Part shown: positions 61,850 to 64,000 of the stretch, in pieces
How positions within the stretch are numbered: the first letter of the stretch is position 1
How the letters are laid out: each line of letters opens with the position of its first letter
Source: Aphelenchoides besseyi
Taxonomy: Eukaryota > Nematoda > Chromadorea > Rhabditida > Aphelenchoididae
Direction of reading: 5' to 3'
NCBI GenBank assembly: GCA_024699855.1
Contig: JAMPIQ010000001.1
Location: 16,616,001-16,680,000 of the forward strand
DNA: 64,000 nt
Notes under the pieces: model-generated
Seen by the model: the letters and a program-made list of their open reading frames with translations, nothing else
The model's database searches: none
Told to the model about the DNA's origin: nothing
Made by a program: the position numbers and the translations under genes

Positions 61850-62520
61850 TCTTGTCAAAATGGAGTGCTCGGCTCAAGAAAAAGCGTTGTACGCTCAAAT
61901 CAAAAGTCCGACTACCGTTCAACGACAATTTTCGTAACATTTTCAATTAACTCGTCATGCTGCTGTGCCATCGAAAAGCATGTTCAATCTGTGGATGAAG
62001 CAATTGCTTGAACGTGGACATTTGTGGCAAAAAAAGAAAGAAGTGGGAGGGTTTGTTTCATAAAACGTTTCTCAAATTGCTGTTCAGTTCATCAGGGTTT
62101 GACGACATCGTTTTGAACGTTCTGTGCGCTGTTCAAGAAGACATCAATCGATCAGTTCGTGAAATCGCAAATCTTTTCGACAACGACTCAAAGAGTGCAG
62201 TACACAGAATTCTACAGGTACCCCAGTTTTTGTTTTTTCATTCTTTTGTTCAGGCTCAAAAATTCCATTCATAAAAAATGCGTCTTCTGCATGAAATTCC
62301 CTCCGAAACTCCTCAAATTCGTATAGAGTATGCGATTCATTGCCTTGGACTCATCGAGGAAAACAGACTTCTTAAAAAATCTCATATTCAGCGATGAAGC
62401 TTATTTTGAAATGCATAGCCAAGTGAACAATCAAAATTTTCGATACTGGAGTGATCGAAACTCCATTTGGTAAGAAGTTCGATTGAACTACAATAACAGA
62501 ATGAAACACAGGCTTCGAGA
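61850..62520 (+). pseudogene. degenerate transposase in the second element
   Basis: Plus-strand pieces in several frames: a start-like region CSAQEKALYAQIKSPTTVQR with a stop soon after, an HTH-like piece VREIANLFDNDSKSAVHRIL, and a catalytic-like piece IFSDEAYFEMHSQVNNQNFR. Frameshifts and stops between them; no second or third catalytic acid could be placed with confidence. Confidence 0.7.
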
Positions 62521-62729
62521 ATAACCGTTCCATTCCCCTCGTCTGACGGCCTGAGTGTTGAGATTTGAATGAAAATTCAACATTTTTGTCTTGACCAAAT
62601 CGTGAAAAAAGCGGGCGGAAAAAGAGTGAGAAGGAATAGTGAGCGGAAAAAAGCGTTCATTTCGCCAAAATCATATTTACGGCACCTACCAAATTAAAAT
62701 TTAAAGATCCGTTGGCATGAAACAAAATC

Positions 62730-63149
62730 GGGATCTTTCCTATTTAACGCACCCATCCGACCGCTCGCTCAAATTTTTTTCGACTCGCAAATCTCACCGC
62801 TTTTTCCACCGCACAATTCCAACTTGCAACCGGCTGCGCCGCCAACGCCACATCTCTGGCGGAGACTAACCGGGGGGTGGTGTGGCGTGGGTTGGTAGCT
62901 TGGCGTTTAGTTAAGCGGAAATGTGAACAAGTGGCGGTAGCAGATCGCTTGAGGGAAATTTTTTGGTTTGTTAAGAGAACCGTATTCATCGGCAAACAAA
63001 ACAAATTCATTTCAACCGCTCACAACCAACGAAAAATAAAATGCGAGCAACAGGAATCGAACGCGGGACTAAATTAAACGCGAGCAAATTTGCATACGAA
63101 AAAAATTTGAGCGAGCGGTCGGATGGGGGGGTTAAATAGGAAAGAGCCC
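62730..63149. mobile_element. nested 420-bp MITE
   Basis: Insert inside the right inverted repeat of the second element. Its own ends are inverted repeats (GGGATCTTTCCTATTTAAC on the left; the inverse with GGG and TCTTTCC on the right), continuing to about 50 bp with the shared GCGAGCGGTCGGATG block. A 6-bp target duplication AAAATC flanks it (62724-62729 and 63150-63155). No ORF with a transposase motif. Confidence 0.85.
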
Positions 63150-63689
63150 AAAATCAGATAAAATTTGCGATCGGACACAAAAAAGCGCATTAAAATCGGT
63201 TGGCTATGGAGAAAATGATAAGCCCTTCAAATATTGAAAATTCGCTGGGACACGCTGTAAAAAGAATTTGCAATGCGTTAGCTTCTGTTAAGTTCGACGG
63301 TTAAACCTAACGTCTTTATTCGCGGTCACACGCGCGTACTACAGGAGCAAAACAAAACTAACGAACAACGGCTAATCGCCCGCTTTCTGATCCGCGGACG
63401 CCTTGGCGTTGTTTCCGCTCGAGACACAACAGCTTGTAAATACGACACGAAAAAGTTTTCGGCATTAATTTATCGTTGCAATGAAGCGATTAGGAACGAA
63501 AAGATTTCGTTTCTGTTGTTTTTGATCAGTAAGATTGTGATGACGGGTGGAGTCAATGAAGATGGAAATGCGGAGGCTCAACGATTTGTCGATCGTGTGA
63601 ATAGTGTCACAAACTTTTAAATTCGAACCGCTGATGTTGAGTTTATTCGTCTAGCAAAAACGCAAATGACCACGTAAAAAACAAACTTC

Positions 63690-64000
63690 TCAAGTCGAAC
63701 TGTGATCCTCGCAACGACACGAACTGAAGATTTAAAAGATGATGACAGCAACGAACTTACTTTTTGAAAACATTAGCATTGTGCTCGATAATTGCAATCA
63801 ATTTCTGACGATCAATCAATGGCACTCCAGCCGGATTGTCGATTGTGAGCCAACGAAGCAAAAAGTATTGACCGTTTGAATTGACAACCAAATCTCGTTG
63901 TTTCAATTTCTGCGGATTGACGAAAAGCGCTTGATCGGCTGAACGAAGTTGAAGTTTGGATTTCGGTTTTTGTTTTGGTGTCTCGAGTTCGGTTAAATCG
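63690..64000 (-). CDS. partial gene at right edge, unassigned
   Basis: Minus-strand exon entering from the right edge: DLTELETPKQKPKSKLQLRS, then NPQKLKQRDLVVNSNGQYFL and LIDRQKLIAIIEHNANVFKK, ending at a GTAAGTTC donor near 63759. A short last exon may follow (stop at 63690, or 63643 with another phase). Soluble-looking, not recognised. Confidence 0.45.

Larger units (their letters stand above)
61661..63257. mobile_element. second TA-flanked Tc1/mariner-type element, decayed
   Basis: 1,597 bp flanked by TA (61659-61660, 63258-63259). Ends: CAGGGTGTCCCAGCGAA on the left and its near-exact inverse on the right. The inverted repeats run for about 195 bp (left 61661-61855); on the right the repeat is split in two (62650-62729 and 63150-63257) by a 420-bp insert. 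Interior holds broken transposase. Confidence 0.88.
61560..63620 (+). pseudogene. TBP-like domain gene split by the second element
   Basis: Left of the element, one frame reads VKLVNIAVAFDIGASVDL. Skipping the element and one TA, the same frame goes on as KRICNALASVKFDG and then stops. The NIxVxFDxGxxxDLKxI pattern is that of a TBP-type repeat. About 130 bp further on, in a different frame, CKYDTKKFSALIYRC, then SKIVMTGGVNEDGNAEAQRF and a stop at 63620, match the later strands and helix of such a repeat (YxPxxFxxLIxR, GKxVxTG). Whether the frame change reflects an intron or decay is unclear. No start codon was found. Role, if functional before insertion: core promoter binding or a TBP-related factor. 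Moderate to low certainty. Confidence 0.4.

Noticed and set aside
63038..63070. tRNA-like B box (GGAATCGAACGCGGGA) inside the nested MITE
   Set aside because: The T-stem does not pair and there is no A box at the right distance; at most a very old tRNA-derived piece.
1..64000. CRISPR array, rRNA, bacterial operon structure, spliced-leader RNA gene
   Set aside because: None seen; the introns and poly(A) signals show a eukaryotic nuclear origin.

Overview
Animal nuclear DNA, most likely from a nematode. The genes have many very short introns (about 36-55 nt, GTAAGT/GTGAGT donors, TTTCAG/TTTTAG acceptors), spacing is tight, AATAAA poly(A) signals lie just past stop codons, and several families are typical of nematodes: BPI-like secreted proteins, an astacin protease, a copine, MATH-BTB proteins, and a clarinet-like presynaptic giant. 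No spliced-leader gene, CRISPR array, rRNA or convincing tRNA was seen. The nematode assignment is an inference (about 0.7).

Layout. 0-1.1 kb: 5' part of a BPI/LBP-family gene (minus). 3.3-4.8 kb: a frame-broken MATH-BTB gene. 5.1-9.5 kb: compact housekeeping cluster, CCDC134 (minus), then NOG1 and RRP8 in tandem (plus), both ribosome-biogenesis factors. 10.7-12.1 kb: a palmitoyltransferase with DHYC in place of DHHC. 12.1-16.0 kb: no intact gene; decayed fragments of a lineage-specific family. 16.1-17.2 kb: astacin. 18.3-21.1 kb: copine. 22.1-23.2 kb: HAD phosphatase. 23.4-48.9 kb (minus): one gene of roughly 7,000 codons with C-terminal PDZ and C2 domains of RIM/Piccolo type and a huge disordered N-terminal part, including a single 9.3-kb exon; it resembles C. 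elegans clarinet (CLA-1). Its bulk is an array of about 30 short helices resembling the Rab-binding helix of RIM/rabphilin, alternating with Ser/Thr-rich TSGAD motifs.

50.4-53.2 kb: two membrane-anchored surface proteins, one mucin-like. 53.5-54.0 kb: an intronless secreted protein of the fungal KP4 killer-toxin fold, a strong horizontal-transfer candidate. 55.1-63.3 kb: a mobile-element zone with a broken DDE transposase, a Tc1/mariner element with 187-bp terminal repeats and a nonsense codon in its transposase, an intact MATH-BTB gene (59.5-61.1 kb), and a second TA-flanked element that carries a nested MITE and appears to have split a TBP-like coding sequence. A partial minus-strand gene runs off the right edge.

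The genes do not form one pathway. The most notable items are the helix array of the clarinet-like protein, the KP4-like gene and the transposon-split TBP-like gene.
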